Shown piece by piece: positions 1 to 8,389 of a stretch of 64,000 nt of DNA. This DNA comes from Nocardia arthritidis NBRC 100137 (GTDB taxonomy: Bacteria > Actinomycetota > Actinomycetes > Mycobacteriales > Mycobacteriaceae): contig NZ_BDBB01000009.1 of NCBI RefSeq assembly GCF_001612765.1, positions 1 to 64,000 on the forward strand, given 5' to 3'. A program made the translations under genes and the position numbers. The notes below the pieces were generated by a model. That model was not told the origin of the DNA, did no database searches, and was given only the letters and a program-made list of their open reading frames with translations. Positions within the stretch are counted from its first letter, which is position 1. Every line of letters begins with the position of its first letter.

Positions 1-1
1 C

Positions 2-715
2 CTGCGACGAGAGGAAGTCGCGATGCTCGCGGGAGTGGGCGTGTCCTGGTACACGTGGCTGGAGCAGGGACGCGATATCACCGTGTCGGCGGAGGTCCTC
101 GACGCGGTCGGCGCGGCACTGCGCCTTTCCGGACCGGAACGGTCACACCTGTATCTGCTCGCCGGTCTCAATCCGCCGCCGCCGGGCCCGGCCCGCGACA
201 CCGAGGTCACCCCCGAGCTGCACCGGTTGCTCGACGCGTGGGGATCGCGCCCGGCGGTGCTGCGTGACCGCTACTGGAATCTGCTCGCGGTCAACGACGC
301 GGCACGAATTGTCTTCGGATTCAGCGACGCCGACCAGAACTGCCTGATCAGCTTTTTCACCAACGCCAGGTACCGCGCCATGCACGTGGCATGGACCGCG
401 ATCGCGCCCGCGGTCGTGGCCGCTTTCCGCGCCGACGCCGCGCACGCCCCCGACGATCCCGAGTTCACCAGGGTGGTCGGCGAACTCGCCGCCGCGAGTC
501 CCGAGTTCGCCCGGCTGTGGGCCCGCCACGACGTGGGCGCCGCCGTCCAAGCGGTGAAGGCGGTGCGCCATCCCGAAGCCGGTGAACTGCTGTTCGACAC
601 GACTACCCTCGCGGTGGCCGACCATCCGGACTGGTTCCTGGTGCTCTACAACCCACAACCCGGCACCGCCCGACGGGTCGACGGGCTGATGCGCATCCAA
701 CTCGCCCCGGCGTGA
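2..715 (+). CDS. XRE/MmyB-type transcriptional regulator, 5' end cut off by window
   Basis: The reading frame is open from base 2 and runs to a stop at 715, so the gene begins before the window. The first visible residues (LRREEVAMLAGVGVSWYTWL) are the recognition part of an XRE helix-turn-helix. The remaining ~190 residues match the MmyB-like ligand-binding (PAS-like) domain typical of actinobacterial regulators (RYWNLLAVNDAAR, LLAGLNPPPPG, then an LVLYNPQPGT end). Such proteins often regulate a neighbouring dehydrogenase. Here an SDR gene follows on the same strand after 75 bases, so it is a plausible target. The internal ATG at 23 is not the real start because the HTH continues upstream of it. 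Confidence 0.9.
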   Translation: MRREEVAMLAGVGVSWYTWLEQGRDITVSAEVLDAVGAALRLSGPERSHLYLLAGLNPPPPGPARDTEVTPELHRLLDAWGSRPAVLRDRYWNLLAVNDAARIVFGFSDADQNCLISFFTNARYRAMHVAWTAIAPAVVAAFRADAAHAPDDPEFTRVVGELAAASPEFARLWARHDVGAAVQAVKAVRHPEAGELLFDTTTLAVADHPDWFLVLYNPQPGTARRVDGLMRIQLAPA

Positions 716-790
716 CCGCAACCTGGTGGTGCCACACCTAGGTCAACTGGACACTGTTCGGTCCCGGGATGCTTCGGCACGCTGATTCCC

Positions 791-1561
791 ATGACGCACA
801 ACATCTCCCGATTCGACGGCAAGGTCGCGCTCATCACCGGCGGCTCGAGCGGCATGGGGCTGGCCACCGCACGACGGCTGCTCACCGAAGGCGCGCAGGT
901 GGTCATCACCGGCCGGGACCGGACGCGATTGGACGCCGCGGCAGACGCATTGCACGGCGGCGACCGCGTGTTCGCGATCCGAGCCGACGCCGCGCGTCTC
1001 GCCGACCTCGACACGCTCACCGCCGCCATCCGCGACCGGCACGGCCGCCTCGATGTCGTGTTCGCCAACGCGGGGGTCGCGTCCTTCCAGCCGAACGCCG
1101 AGATCACCGAGGACGAGTTCGACCGCGTCGTGGACACGAACTTCAAAGGCGTGTTCTTCACCATCCAGAAAGCCCTGCCGCTGCTGTCCGCGCACGCCGC
1201 GGTCGTCATCAACGCGTCGTGGACGCTGCATCGCGGCCTGCCCGGGGCCTCGCTGTACGCGGCGACCAAGGCGGCCGTGCACAACCTGGCCCATACCCTC
1301 GCGGCGGAGCTGGGACCCACAGGAATCCGGGTCAATTCCGTGAGCCCCGGGTACATCGAGACTCCGATGTTCCACGACAACGTCAGCCCCGACGCGCACA
1401 CCGCCGTGCTGGCCGAAGTGGCGAGCCGCCGGTTGGGTACCGCCGACGATGTGGCCGACGCCGTGGCATTCCTCGCGTCCGCCGAGGCGTCCTACGTCAA
1501 CGGCCAGGATCTGATCATCGACGGCGGTCTCGTCGCCGCCGTATCCCGCGAGCTGATCTGA
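791..1561 (+). CDS. SDR family NAD(P)-dependent oxidoreductase
   Basis: A 256-residue classical short-chain dehydrogenase. The nucleotide-binding TGGSSGMG motif is near residues 16-23, the structural NAG motif near 88-90, a serine in INASW, and the catalytic YAATK (Tyr-x3-Lys) further on, followed by the usual NSVSPGYIETPM and a C-terminal IDGG. Length and motif order are those of cytosolic tetrameric SDRs that oxidise alcohols or reduce ketones. The substrate cannot be read from sequence. It follows the XRE/MmyB regulator and converges with the epimerase gene ending at 1577. Confidence 0.92.
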   Translation: MTHNISRFDGKVALITGGSSGMGLATARRLLTEGAQVVITGRDRTRLDAAADALHGGDRVFAIRADAARLADLDTLTAAIRDRHGRLDVVFANAGVASFQPNAEITEDEFDRVVDTNFKGVFFTIQKALPLLSAHAAVVINASWTLHRGLPGASLYAATKAAVHNLAHTLAAELGPTGIRVNSVSPGYIETPMFHDNVSPDAHTAVLAEVASRRLGTADDVADAVAFLASAEASYVNGQDLIIDGGLVAAVSRELI

Positions 1562-1576
1562 CCGGCTCGCGTTCGC

Positions 1577-2569
1577 TCACGTGCGCGAACCGTTCTCGCG
1601 CCGCACGGATTCGACGATGGCGTCCCGGATGGGCCGCCATCGCACATCGAGCTCGGCCAGGGTCCGGGAATCGTCGGTCGGCGTGGCAGTGGTCAGCAAC
1701 CACGCGGCCTCGTAGCTGAGCCCGGCGCTGATCGGCAGGAATAGGGCGGCGGCGTCGGTGAGCCGCCCGATTCCCAGCAGCGCGGCCTTCGGCACCGGGA
1801 CCCGCCGGATCCGCTGCCCGGCAGCGCTTTCCAGGATGTCCACGATCTCGTCGAACGCCACCAGGTGACCGCCGCACAGATAGCGCCGCGGTCCGAGACC
1901 GGGACGCATGACGGCGGCGTGCACGGCGGCCACGTCCCGGACGTCGATCATCTGCATCCCGCCGCGAATCCGCGGCGCGATCCGGGCCCGCAGAATCGCG
2001 CCCCAGCCGTCGGAGGTGATCCCGGCCTGTGCGCCGAGACCAGGGCCGACGACGCTGGAGGGGTAGGTGATCACGATCGGCGCACCCGCGGCCTGCAACG
2101 CCCGGGCGATCCGATCGGCGGCCGACTTGGTGCGGCCGTAGGCGCTGCGGCCGGGCGCGGTCGGGCTGTCGGGCGTGATGACCGGATCGGGGCTGGGGAA
2201 AAGCGCGCTGTAGCTGGCGACGTGCACGATCGGGTCAAGTCCGAGCGCTGTCGCGCGGGCCAGCACGGTGGCCGTCGCGTCGGCGTTGACCTCCCACATC
2301 AACTGCTCGCGCCGGTTGTCGGTGCCGACCACGCCCGCCGCGTGCAGGACGGCGTCGCATCCGTCGAGCAACGCCTCAACCACCTTCGGATCCCGGATGT
2401 CGCCCGGCAGCACCGACAGCGCTTCGGGCCCGGCATCGAACATGCCGACCGCCGCCGGGACCGATTCGCTCGGATGGACCAGCAGGACGACGCTGTGCCC
2501 CGCGCGCAGCAGTGCGGAAACTGTGTGCGCACCCAGGTAGCCGGTGCCGCCGGTGACCGCGATTCGCAT
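1577..2569 (-). CDS. NAD-dependent epimerase/dehydratase family protein
   Basis: The protein (330 residues from the chosen start) opens directly with a Rossmann motif MRIAVTGGTGYLGAHT. The extended-SDR catalytic YGRTKS (Tyr-x3-Lys) follows, with HVASYSALF placing the serine. It resembles NAD-dependent epimerases and dihydroflavonol-reductase-like proteins that act on keto or hydroxy groups of sugars or small metabolites. An in-frame extension to 2635 exists, but the start at 2569 is preferred: it has an AAGGGG ribosome site just upstream and begins at the fold boundary. It is divergent from the TetR gene at 2790, which may control it through the palindrome at 2752-2768. Confidence 0.88.
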   Translation of the reverse strand: MRIAVTGGTGYLGAHTVSALLRAGHSVVLLVHPSESVPAAVGMFDAGPEALSVLPGDIRDPKVVEALLDGCDAVLHAAGVVGTDNRREQLMWEVNADATATVLARATALGLDPIVHVASYSALFPSPDPVITPDSPTAPGRSAYGRTKSAADRIARALQAAGAPIVITYPSSVVGPGLGAQAGITSDGWGAILRARIAPRIRGGMQMIDVRDVAAVHAAVMRPGLGPRRYLCGGHLVAFDEIVDILESAAGQRIRRVPVPKAALLGIGRLTDAAALFLPISAGLSYEAAWLLTTATPTDDSRTLAELDVRWRPIRDAIVESVRRENGSRT

Positions 2570-2751
2570 CCCGGCTACCCCTTGTCGTTTCCGGTCGACC
2601 GCTCCCGCGTTTCCGTTCCCCGCGCCGCCGTCCACGGTCGACCGTTTCGTCCGCCCATCTCATTCCTTCGTCACCTGAGCTCACCTGTCCGGGTCGGCCA
2701 CGGGGCGCCTTCGGCGCGCCGCGACAATTGCCCGAAGCATCGGCATAAATT

Positions 2752-2768
2752 CGATGCCAGTGGCATCG
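2752..2768. promoter_or_regulatory. Palindromic operator between epimerase and TetR genes
   Basis: CGATGCCAGTGGCATCG is a perfect inverted repeat with 8-base arms and a single central base. It lies 21 bases upstream of the TetR start and within the divergent intergenic region. TetR regulators usually bind such short palindromes, so autoregulation plus control of the epimerase gene is inferred. Confidence 0.6.
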
Positions 2769-2789
2769 TAATAGAAGGCGGGAAGCGGC

Positions 2790-3425
2790 ATGGGCGAAAC
2801 GGCACAGGACCCGCGGTCGGAGCCTCGGAGCGTCGGCCGGCCTCGGGACGAGTCGGTCGAGCAGCGTGTGCTGGCGACCGTCCGGGAGATGTTGGCCGAA
2901 GTCGGATGGGACGAGTTGAGCGTCCGGGCGGTGGCGGCACGCGCCGGAGTCGGCCGGGCGTCCATCGGTCGCCGCTGGCAATCGAAGGCGGAGTTGGTGC
3001 TGCACGCCGTTCTGGGTGAGACACCCGACCTGGGCCCGTTCGAGGGCACCGACCAGAGCGGGTGGATCGAGTGGGTGCTGCGCGGCAGCCGGGAATTGTT
3101 CGCGCGCGGCGATGTTCGCGCCGCCGTCCCGGGGCTGTTGACCGCGCTGGATCACGACCCGCACTTGCGCCACCGGCTGTGGGCCGGGTTCAGCACACCG
3201 GCGGCCCAACTCTTCGCTGCGGGCGACACGGCCGGACGCCGTGGCGGGACTGTCCGGCCGGAGGCCACCGAACCCCGCGGGCAGGCCGAACTCGACGCCA
3301 GGGCTGTCATCGCACTGGCGGCGGGTGCGGCGCTGTTCCTGGAGTTCGTCGCCGACGGGGACGATACCGCGCTGATCCACCGGCGCATCGGCGAACTGCT
3401 GCACCGCGCCGTCCTCGAGCGCTGA
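2790..3425 (+). CDS. TetR/AcrR family transcriptional regulator
   Basis: A 211-residue regulator. Residues ~25-70 form the TetR helix-turn-helix (VLATVREMLAEVGWDELSV, then AARAGVGRASIGRRWQSKAE), with the family's turn and lysine near the end of the HTH. The C-terminal ~130 residues are helical and would bind an unknown ligand. The start ATG is preceded by a purine-rich stretch. The gene is divergent from the NAD-dependent epimerase, with a perfect palindrome between them. A repressor role is inferred from family and arrangement. Confidence 0.9.
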   Translation: MGETAQDPRSEPRSVGRPRDESVEQRVLATVREMLAEVGWDELSVRAVAARAGVGRASIGRRWQSKAELVLHAVLGETPDLGPFEGTDQSGWIEWVLRGSRELFARGDVRAAVPGLLTALDHDPHLRHRLWAGFSTPAAQLFAAGDTAGRRGGTVRPEATEPRGQAELDARAVIALAAGAALFLEFVADGDDTALIHRRIGELLHRAVLER

Positions 3426-3487
3426 GCCGGCCGATCCGCGCGAAATCCGGTTGGCGTCCCGTCCGGGCCGCTCAGTACAGTGGGCCG

Positions 3488-3886
3488 GTGATTCGCACGT
3501 CCGCGCTGGCCCATATCCGGGATCGCCGCCTACTGCAGGCGCGCTCGGCAGGCAAAGACGTCTTCTACATGGCCGGCGGCAAGATCGACCCCGGCGAAAC
3601 ACCCGAGGCGGCACTGCACCGCGAAGTGCGCGAGGAACTCGGTGTCGGCGTCGTCTCCTGCGACGAACTCGGGGTGTTCCACGCCGAGGCGTACGGCCAC
3701 TCCCCCGGCACCCGCCTGCACATGACCTGCTTCACCGCGGAACTCGACGGCGACCCGCGCCCGACCAGCGAGATCGCCGAACTGCGCTACTTCACCGTGA
3801 GCGAGTACGCCGCGATGGATCACGTGGCACCCGGTTCGATGCTGGTCTTCCGCAAGCTCCACGAGCTAGGCGTGGTCGACTGGTAG
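3488..3886 (+). CDS. Nudix hydrolase
   Basis: A 132-residue single-domain protein with a complete Nudix box starting at GKIDPGETPEA and continuing through LHREVREELGV (G-x5-E-x7-REV-x-EE-x-G-V), which binds the divalent metal and cleaves a nucleoside-diphosphate-linked substrate. The GTG at 3488 is chosen because it begins the first beta strand (IRTSALAHIRD) and gives the usual ~130-residue length; the same frame is open far upstream, but that part overlaps the TetR gene and reads as shadow. Substrate is unknown. It may act in nucleotide-pool cleaning. Confidence 0.87.
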   Translation: MIRTSALAHIRDRRLLQARSAGKDVFYMAGGKIDPGETPEAALHREVREELGVGVVSCDELGVFHAEAYGHSPGTRLHMTCFTAELDGDPRPTSEIAELRYFTVSEYAAMDHVAPGSMLVFRKLHELGVVDW

Positions 3887-4137
3887 CCCTCGCGAACTCC
3901 TGTCCTTGCAGCGCCGGCGCTGGTGGTGAACGACATTCTTGCGCCCGTAGCGCCGGACGGCTCCGTTCGTCACGCAGAGCGGGGCGTCCTGTGGCGGAAC
4001 CGGATTCGGCCATCGAAATCGGCCACACGACGACGTGACGTGCACCGGATTACACAACCCGGCGCCCGGACCGCGCAAACCGCCGCACTCGGGCGGCACG
4101 TCGAAGCCGGGGAGCGGCGAGCGATGCCGACATCAGA

Positions 4138-4554
4138 TCACCCTTCGCTCCCACTCCGCACGGTCTCCGGAGCACGACGAGCATGCTCGGCCACCCAGAC
4201 GCCGACGCCGATCGCCCCGGCGACCGGCCACGACACCAGCCCGGTGACCGCCGCCGCCCCGAGCCCGCCGAAATAGAGCAACGACTCCCGATCCGGTACC
4301 CGATTGCGCACCGCCGTGGTCGCCGACGAAACTCCGGTCGCGACGGTGCGCGGCCCGGGCGGAAGCGGAATGCGGGCCATCCGCATGCCGATCGTGGGAA
4401 CCGGCACGCGCAACCCGGCGCGGGCGGTGGTCGCGGGGTGCGACCCGGTCTTCGATTCGGCCTTCGATTCGGTCTCGGTGCCGGGCACCGGCGGTGCCGT
4501 CTCCCGCGCCTCGGAGCCGGATGCGCGGACCTTCTCGGTTGCTGCCTTGGACAT
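4138..4554 (-). CDS. Small membrane protein, unknown function
   Basis: A 138-residue protein. The start at 4554 is fixed by an excellent GGAAGGAG ribosome site just upstream; longer in-frame starts to 4800 ignore it. The first ~45 residues are polar and low in complexity (many Ser, Thr, Glu, Lys). Residues ~50-90 are basic and proline-rich. A hydrophobic segment follows (YFGGLGAAAVTGLVSWPVAG and beyond), able to form one membrane helix or hairpin, with a short charged tail. The arrangement suggests an inner-membrane protein with a disordered cytoplasmic head. No family recognised. It stands alone, convergent with the Nudix gene. Confidence 0.65.
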   Translation of the reverse strand: MSKAATEKVRASGSEARETAPPVPGTETESKAESKTGSHPATTARAGLRVPVPTIGMRMARIPLPPGPRTVATGVSSATTAVRNRVPDRESLLYFGGLGAAAVTGLVSWPVAGAIGVGVWVAEHARRAPETVRSGSEG

Positions 4555-4982
4555 GACCGCTCCTTCCTTCGTCCTGCACCTCGTCACTGTGTATGTGATC
4601 CAGCCAAGCCGTGCTCGCCCCTCGTCGCAACCCCCGGGCGATTGCCGGGCCGCCCGACCGCGCGCAGGACGCGCCGCAGCCGAACGGCCGTCGCCCAGGC
4701 GGGCGTGGCCGGTGGCGACCCCACATATCGCGGACCCGATCCCGGCGATGCGCCACCGCGTCATCGGCTTCGAATCGACGCAACGAACCAGAATGGCCAA
4801 AGGATTGCTGGAGACCAGGATACCCGCAGTAGAGCCGGAGAATTCGAAGTTCTATCGCCCGTAAAACGGCCTTTCTGACCGATTTCGGTTTCACCCCATG
4901 TGTCGCTGGTAATTTGCTGAGGGACATCAACCCAGCCAGCTGATCGACGAATGCGGCGAACTACCCTTGGAGGTCAACGGTC

Positions 4983-6218
4983 GTGACTCGTCCATTTCTT
5001 CGTATCCTGGGCAGCGGGCGCATGGGTTCGGTCCGTGTCCTCGGCGCGGTCGGCGGCATGGCACTCAGCCTGCTGCTGTCGACGACGGCAACCGCGGAGC
5101 CGATATATCCGCTGCCCGATCCGGATCCGTTCTACGCCGCCCCAGCCGATCTGGCGGCGCACCGACCAGGTGACGTGCTCGCGGTGCGGCCCTTGCCGCC
5201 GCTGGCTTCCTTCCCGGGCGCCGCCGTCCGGCTGGTCGAGTTCCGTTCCACCAACTCGCACGGCGCGCCGATCGCGGCCACCACCACGATCATCACCCCC
5301 GCCTTCCAGCGGCCCGGCATGCCACTGTTGTCGTATCAGCACTTCATCAATTCGCTCGGTACCGGCTGCGCGGTATCGCACCTGCTCTACGAGAACGATT
5401 TCAATTTGACGATGGCGACGCCGATGCTGAACGTGATGGTCCAACAGGGCTGGAGCCTGGCGCTGCCGGACCATCTCGGACCGCAGTTCGCACTCGGAGC
5501 CGGACGTTTGGGCGGCCAGATCACGCTGGACGGTATCCGGGCGGCGAGACAACTGCCCGAACTCGCCGTTCAGCAGAGCCCAGTGGCGCTGGCCGGCTAC
5601 TCCGGCGGCGGTCTCGCCACGGCCTGGGCGGCAGCGCTCCAACCGTCCTACGCACCTGACGTGCGGCTGGCAGGCGCGGCCTTCGGCGGCGCTCCGATGA
5701 ACCTGGTGGCGATGGCGGAGGGGCTGGGTTTGAATCCGCACCCGGCCTTCGGTCTGGCCATGGCGGCGGCGATCGGCCTGGAGCGGGAGTACCCGGATCG
5801 CGTGGTGATCAGCTCGAATCTCAACGGGCGCGGCCGCGCGCTCCGTGACGCCATGGCCAACAGCTGCACTAACGAAATCCTTGCCATCGGCGCCGGCGGC
5901 AGCGCGCGCGAGATGACCGACAGCACCTCGGTCTTCGACATGCCCCAGGCCTGGTCGGTGGTGGAGGAGAACAGCGTCGAGCTCTACGGCAGCGCTCCGG
6001 AAACTCCGATCTTCGAATGGCATTCGCCGACAGACCCGCTGATTCCGATCAGTGCCATCGACAACACCGCCCGACGGTGGTGCGGGGCCGGGGTACCGGT
6101 TCAGATGGTGCACGTGCCCGCGATCGACCATCTGTCCGCGGCGGCCGTGGGCGCTCCTGCGGTGGCGGCATGGCTCGAAGGCCGGGTTCGCGGAGAGCCC
6201 GCGCCCTCCAACTGCTGA
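4983..6218 (+). CDS. Secreted lipase (LIP family alpha/beta hydrolase)
   Basis: A 411-residue exported esterase/lipase. A signal peptide is evident (basic start, then GAVGGMALSLLLSTTATAEP, with cleavage likely near residue 38). The nucleophile elbow GYSGGG is at 205-210 (Ser207), a candidate Asp lies in HSPTDPLIP, and a candidate His in PAIDHLS. Overall it matches the actinobacterial secretory triacylglycerol lipase family (PF03583), which hydrolyses ester-linked lipids outside the cell. The GTG at 4983 is preferred because TTGGAGGT lies just upstream; an internal ATG at residue 14 is the alternative. No partner genes are adjacent. Confidence 0.9.
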   Translation: MTRPFLRILGSGRMGSVRVLGAVGGMALSLLLSTTATAEPIYPLPDPDPFYAAPADLAAHRPGDVLAVRPLPPLASFPGAAVRLVEFRSTNSHGAPIAATTTIITPAFQRPGMPLLSYQHFINSLGTGCAVSHLLYENDFNLTMATPMLNVMVQQGWSLALPDHLGPQFALGAGRLGGQITLDGIRAARQLPELAVQQSPVALAGYSGGGLATAWAAALQPSYAPDVRLAGAAFGGAPMNLVAMAEGLGLNPHPAFGLAMAAAIGLEREYPDRVVISSNLNGRGRALRDAMANSCTNEILAIGAGGSAREMTDSTSVFDMPQAWSVVEENSVELYGSAPETPIFEWHSPTDPLIPISAIDNTARRWCGAGVPVQMVHVPAIDHLSAAAVGAPAVAAWLEGRVRGEPAPSNC

Positions 6219-6361
6219 CGAATCGTCCCCGCTCGATGACTGCCGGTCGCTACGACCACGGCAGACGTCGAGCGCTCGGGCAGCGGAGGCAGCAAGCGGC
6301 CGACCCGAGCCGGATTGCGCGGCGATCTGCTGGGTAAACCGCCGTCACAGGAGGTGATCAC

Positions 6362-6688
6362 ATGCCGAAGGCTTGGTCGGACAAGCAGGAACGCCAATAC
6401 GAGCACATCAAGGACTCCGCGAAAACCCGCGGCGCGAGCACCGATCGCGCGAAGGAGATCGCCGCTCGCACGGTCAACAAGAACCGCGCCCAGTCCGGGC
6501 AGTCCAAGACCGCGAGCAAGACGTCGACCAACGACAAGTCGCCGCAACAGCGCGGCGGACAGCGTTCGCACAGCGGCGCACAAGGGCCGACGCGCGACCA
6601 GCTGTACAACGAGGCCAAGAAACGCAATGTCGAAGGCCGCTCGAAGATGACGAAGAAGGAGCTGGCGCACGCGCTCGGACGGGACTGA
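6362..6688 (+). CDS. Small basic ChaB/Rho-N-like protein (often annotated plasmid stabilisation protein)
   Basis: A 108-residue, very basic protein. The N-terminal half (WSDKQERQYEHIKDSAKTRG, then RAKEIAARTVNKNRA) matches a small actinobacterial family usually called plasmid stabilisation protein. The C-terminal ~35 residues (TRDQLYNEAKKRN, then SKMTKKELAHAL) look like a SAP/Rho-N type nucleic-acid-binding helix pair. The middle is disordered and rich in Ser and Gln. An AGGAGG-like ribosome site precedes the ATG. It probably binds DNA or RNA, but the biological role is unknown. It is followed after 42 bases by another small gene on the same strand. Confidence 0.75.
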   Translation: MPKAWSDKQERQYEHIKDSAKTRGASTDRAKEIAARTVNKNRAQSGQSKTASKTSTNDKSPQQRGGQRSHSGAQGPTRDQLYNEAKKRNVEGRSKMTKKELAHALGRD

Positions 6689-6730
6689 GCAGGCGCGCCG
6701 CTCGACGACGAAGAGGCGAGAGGAGTGGAG

Positions 6731-6973
6731 ATGGCCGAGCAGCGGGAAACGGGCACCGTTACCGGCACCAGGGACAAGGATTACAACCTGATCTGGTTCG
6801 TCGAAGCGTCCCTGGAGAATGCTCTGCGTCTGGATACGTTCATCCGGGACGCGGAACGCGACGGAGACAGCGAGCTGGTGGAATTCTTCCGCAAGGCGCA
6901 GGCCGACAGCCGTAAGGGCGGTCGGATGGGTAAAGAGCTGCTGTCCCGGCGCCTCGCCGAATCCGATATCTGA
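6731..6973 (+). CDS. Small acidic helical protein, unknown function
   Basis: An 80-residue protein. The ATG at 6731 sits seven bases after GAGAGGAG, so it is preferred to the GTG six bases earlier. The sequence (DKDYNLIWFVEASLENALRL and DAERDGDSELVEFFRKAQ) predicts two amphipathic helices, reminiscent of a single ferritin-like helix pair. It is short for an enzyme. It likely forms one transcription unit with the gene at 6362, because only 42 bases separate them and a strong terminator follows at 6987-7030. Confidence 0.7.
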   Translation: MAEQRETGTVTGTRDKDYNLIWFVEASLENALRLDTFIRDAERDGDSELVEFFRKAQADSRKGGRMGKELLSRRLAESDI

Positions 6974-6986
6974 GCTCTTCCCGACG

Positions 6987-7030
6987 ACAGGCGGGGAGGG
7001 TGGCCACGCGGCCGCCCTCCCCGCCTGTTT
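6987..7030 (+). terminator. Rho-independent terminator
   Basis: Arms ACAGGCGGGGAGGG (6987-7000) and its exact complement (7015-7028) form a 14-pair GC-rich stem around a 14-base loop that can itself pair (GGCC/GGCC), followed by TTT. It ends the 6362-6973 unit. Confidence 0.85.
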
Positions 7031-7124
7031 CCATCTTTATCCAGCTGGAACGGATGTCCGGGTGTCGTCGTCCGGAAGCCGGGTACATCGCTGTCGAATC
7101 TCGCCGCCGAGCCGAGGAGCAGAT

Positions 7125-8186
7125 ATGCGCGTAGTCGTGGTCGGTGCCACCGGAAACGTGGGGACGAGCTTGCTGGAGACCCTGTCGGCCGAAGCGGGGG
7201 TCGGTTCGATCGTGGGAATCGCGCGACGCGTCCCGAGCAAGTCTTGGGATGGCGTCGAATGGGTGCGGGCGGACATGCGAACCGACGACCTGGAATCCCA
7301 CTTCCACGGCGCCGACGCGGTGGTGCACTTGGCATGGCTGTTCCAGCCCACTCACCAGCCCATGGTCACTTGGCGCGCGAATGTCGGCGGCACCGAGCGC
7401 GTGCTGCGTGCCGTGGCCGCGGCGCAGGTCCCGGCTTTCATCTACGCCTCGTCGGTCGGCGCCTACTCCCCGTGCCACGACGACGAGCCGGTGCCGGAGA
7501 GCTGGCCGACCGATGGCTGGCCGCCCGCCGCGTACACCCGTGAGAAGGCCTATGTCGAACGGCTGCTGGATCGGTTCGAGGCCGAGAATCCGGACCGCCG
7601 CGTGGTCCGGATGCGCCCAGGGTTCATCTTCCGCCGGGAGACCGCCAGCCAGCAGCGGCGACTGTTCGCCGGGCCGCTGCTGCCGAATCGTCTGATCCGG
7701 CCCGGGCTCCCGCCGATCCTGCCGCTTCCGCGTGGCCTGCGATTCCAGGCGGTACACAGCGACGACGCCGGTCGCGCCTATGCCCTGGCCATCGCCACCG
7801 ACGCCCGTGGGCCGTTCAATCTGGCCGCGGAACCGGTGATCGACCGCTTCCGGCTGGCCGAGTTGTTCGGCGCCCGGGTGGTGTCCGTGCCGCCCGGACT
7901 CGTCCGCGCCGCACTCGCCATGGGGTGGCACGCGCGGACCCTGCCCGCGGCCCCGGACCTGTTCGACGCGGTGATGCGTCTGCCGATCCTGGACACCGGC
8001 CGCGCGCGGGCCGAACTCGGCTGGACGCCGCGGTTCACCGCGGTCGACGCCATCCGGCATTTGCTCTCCGGTTTGCGCGCCGGCGCAGGGGAAGACACCC
8101 CACCTCTGGCTCGCGACGCGGGCGGACCTTGGCGCTGGCGGGAATTCGCGTCCGGGGTGGGTGGACGAGAGCTGGGTGTCGGCTAG
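7125..8186 (+). CDS. NAD-dependent epimerase/dehydratase family protein
   Basis: A 353-residue extended SDR. It opens MRVVVVGATGNVGTSLLETL (Rossmann glycines), with D-rich strand ends, the HLAW region at ~70, YASSVGAYSP for the serine, and YTREKAYVE (Tyr-x3-Lys). Nocardial and mycobacterial relatives act as sugar-nucleotide or sterol-type epimerase/dehydratases, but the substrate is not clear. The start is the ATG preceded by GAGGAG. The same frame is open upstream to 6819, but this overlaps the preceding gene and terminator. It converges with the IPT/TIG gene across a shared terminator hairpin. Confidence 0.9.
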   Translation: MRVVVVGATGNVGTSLLETLSAEAGVGSIVGIARRVPSKSWDGVEWVRADMRTDDLESHFHGADAVVHLAWLFQPTHQPMVTWRANVGGTERVLRAVAAAQVPAFIYASSVGAYSPCHDDEPVPESWPTDGWPPAAYTREKAYVERLLDRFEAENPDRRVVRMRPGFIFRRETASQQRRLFAGPLLPNRLIRPGLPPILPLPRGLRFQAVHSDDAGRAYALAIATDARGPFNLAAEPVIDRFRLAELFGARVVSVPPGLVRAALAMGWHARTLPAAPDLFDAVMRLPILDTGRARAELGWTPRFTAVDAIRHLLSGLRAGAGEDTPPLARDAGGPWRWREFASGVGGRELGVG

Positions 8187-8285
8187 TTCGCCTGCCGATC
8201 TTCGCCTGCCGCAGCGGTCGCCGTGCCGGTGCCGGGGGCGACGGCGCTCGAGTCGTTCGACGACCCGGAGTCGACGTCACCATGA

Positions 8286-8325
8286 CCGGAGGGGCCGACC
8301 CGTGCATCAGGGTCGACCCCTCCGG
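8286..8325. terminator. Bidirectional terminator hairpin
   Basis: Arms 8286-8301 and 8310-8325 (CCGGAGGGG...CGACCC against GGGTCG...CCCCTCCGG) pair over 16 bases with one mismatch and an 8-base loop. It lies between the convergent genes ending at 8186 and 8390. Confidence 0.75.
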
Positions 8326-8389
8326 CCTTCGGATGCCGCCACCTGCGCAGTACTACCGCCTCAGGCTCGGACACATGCGGGCGGCGGCG

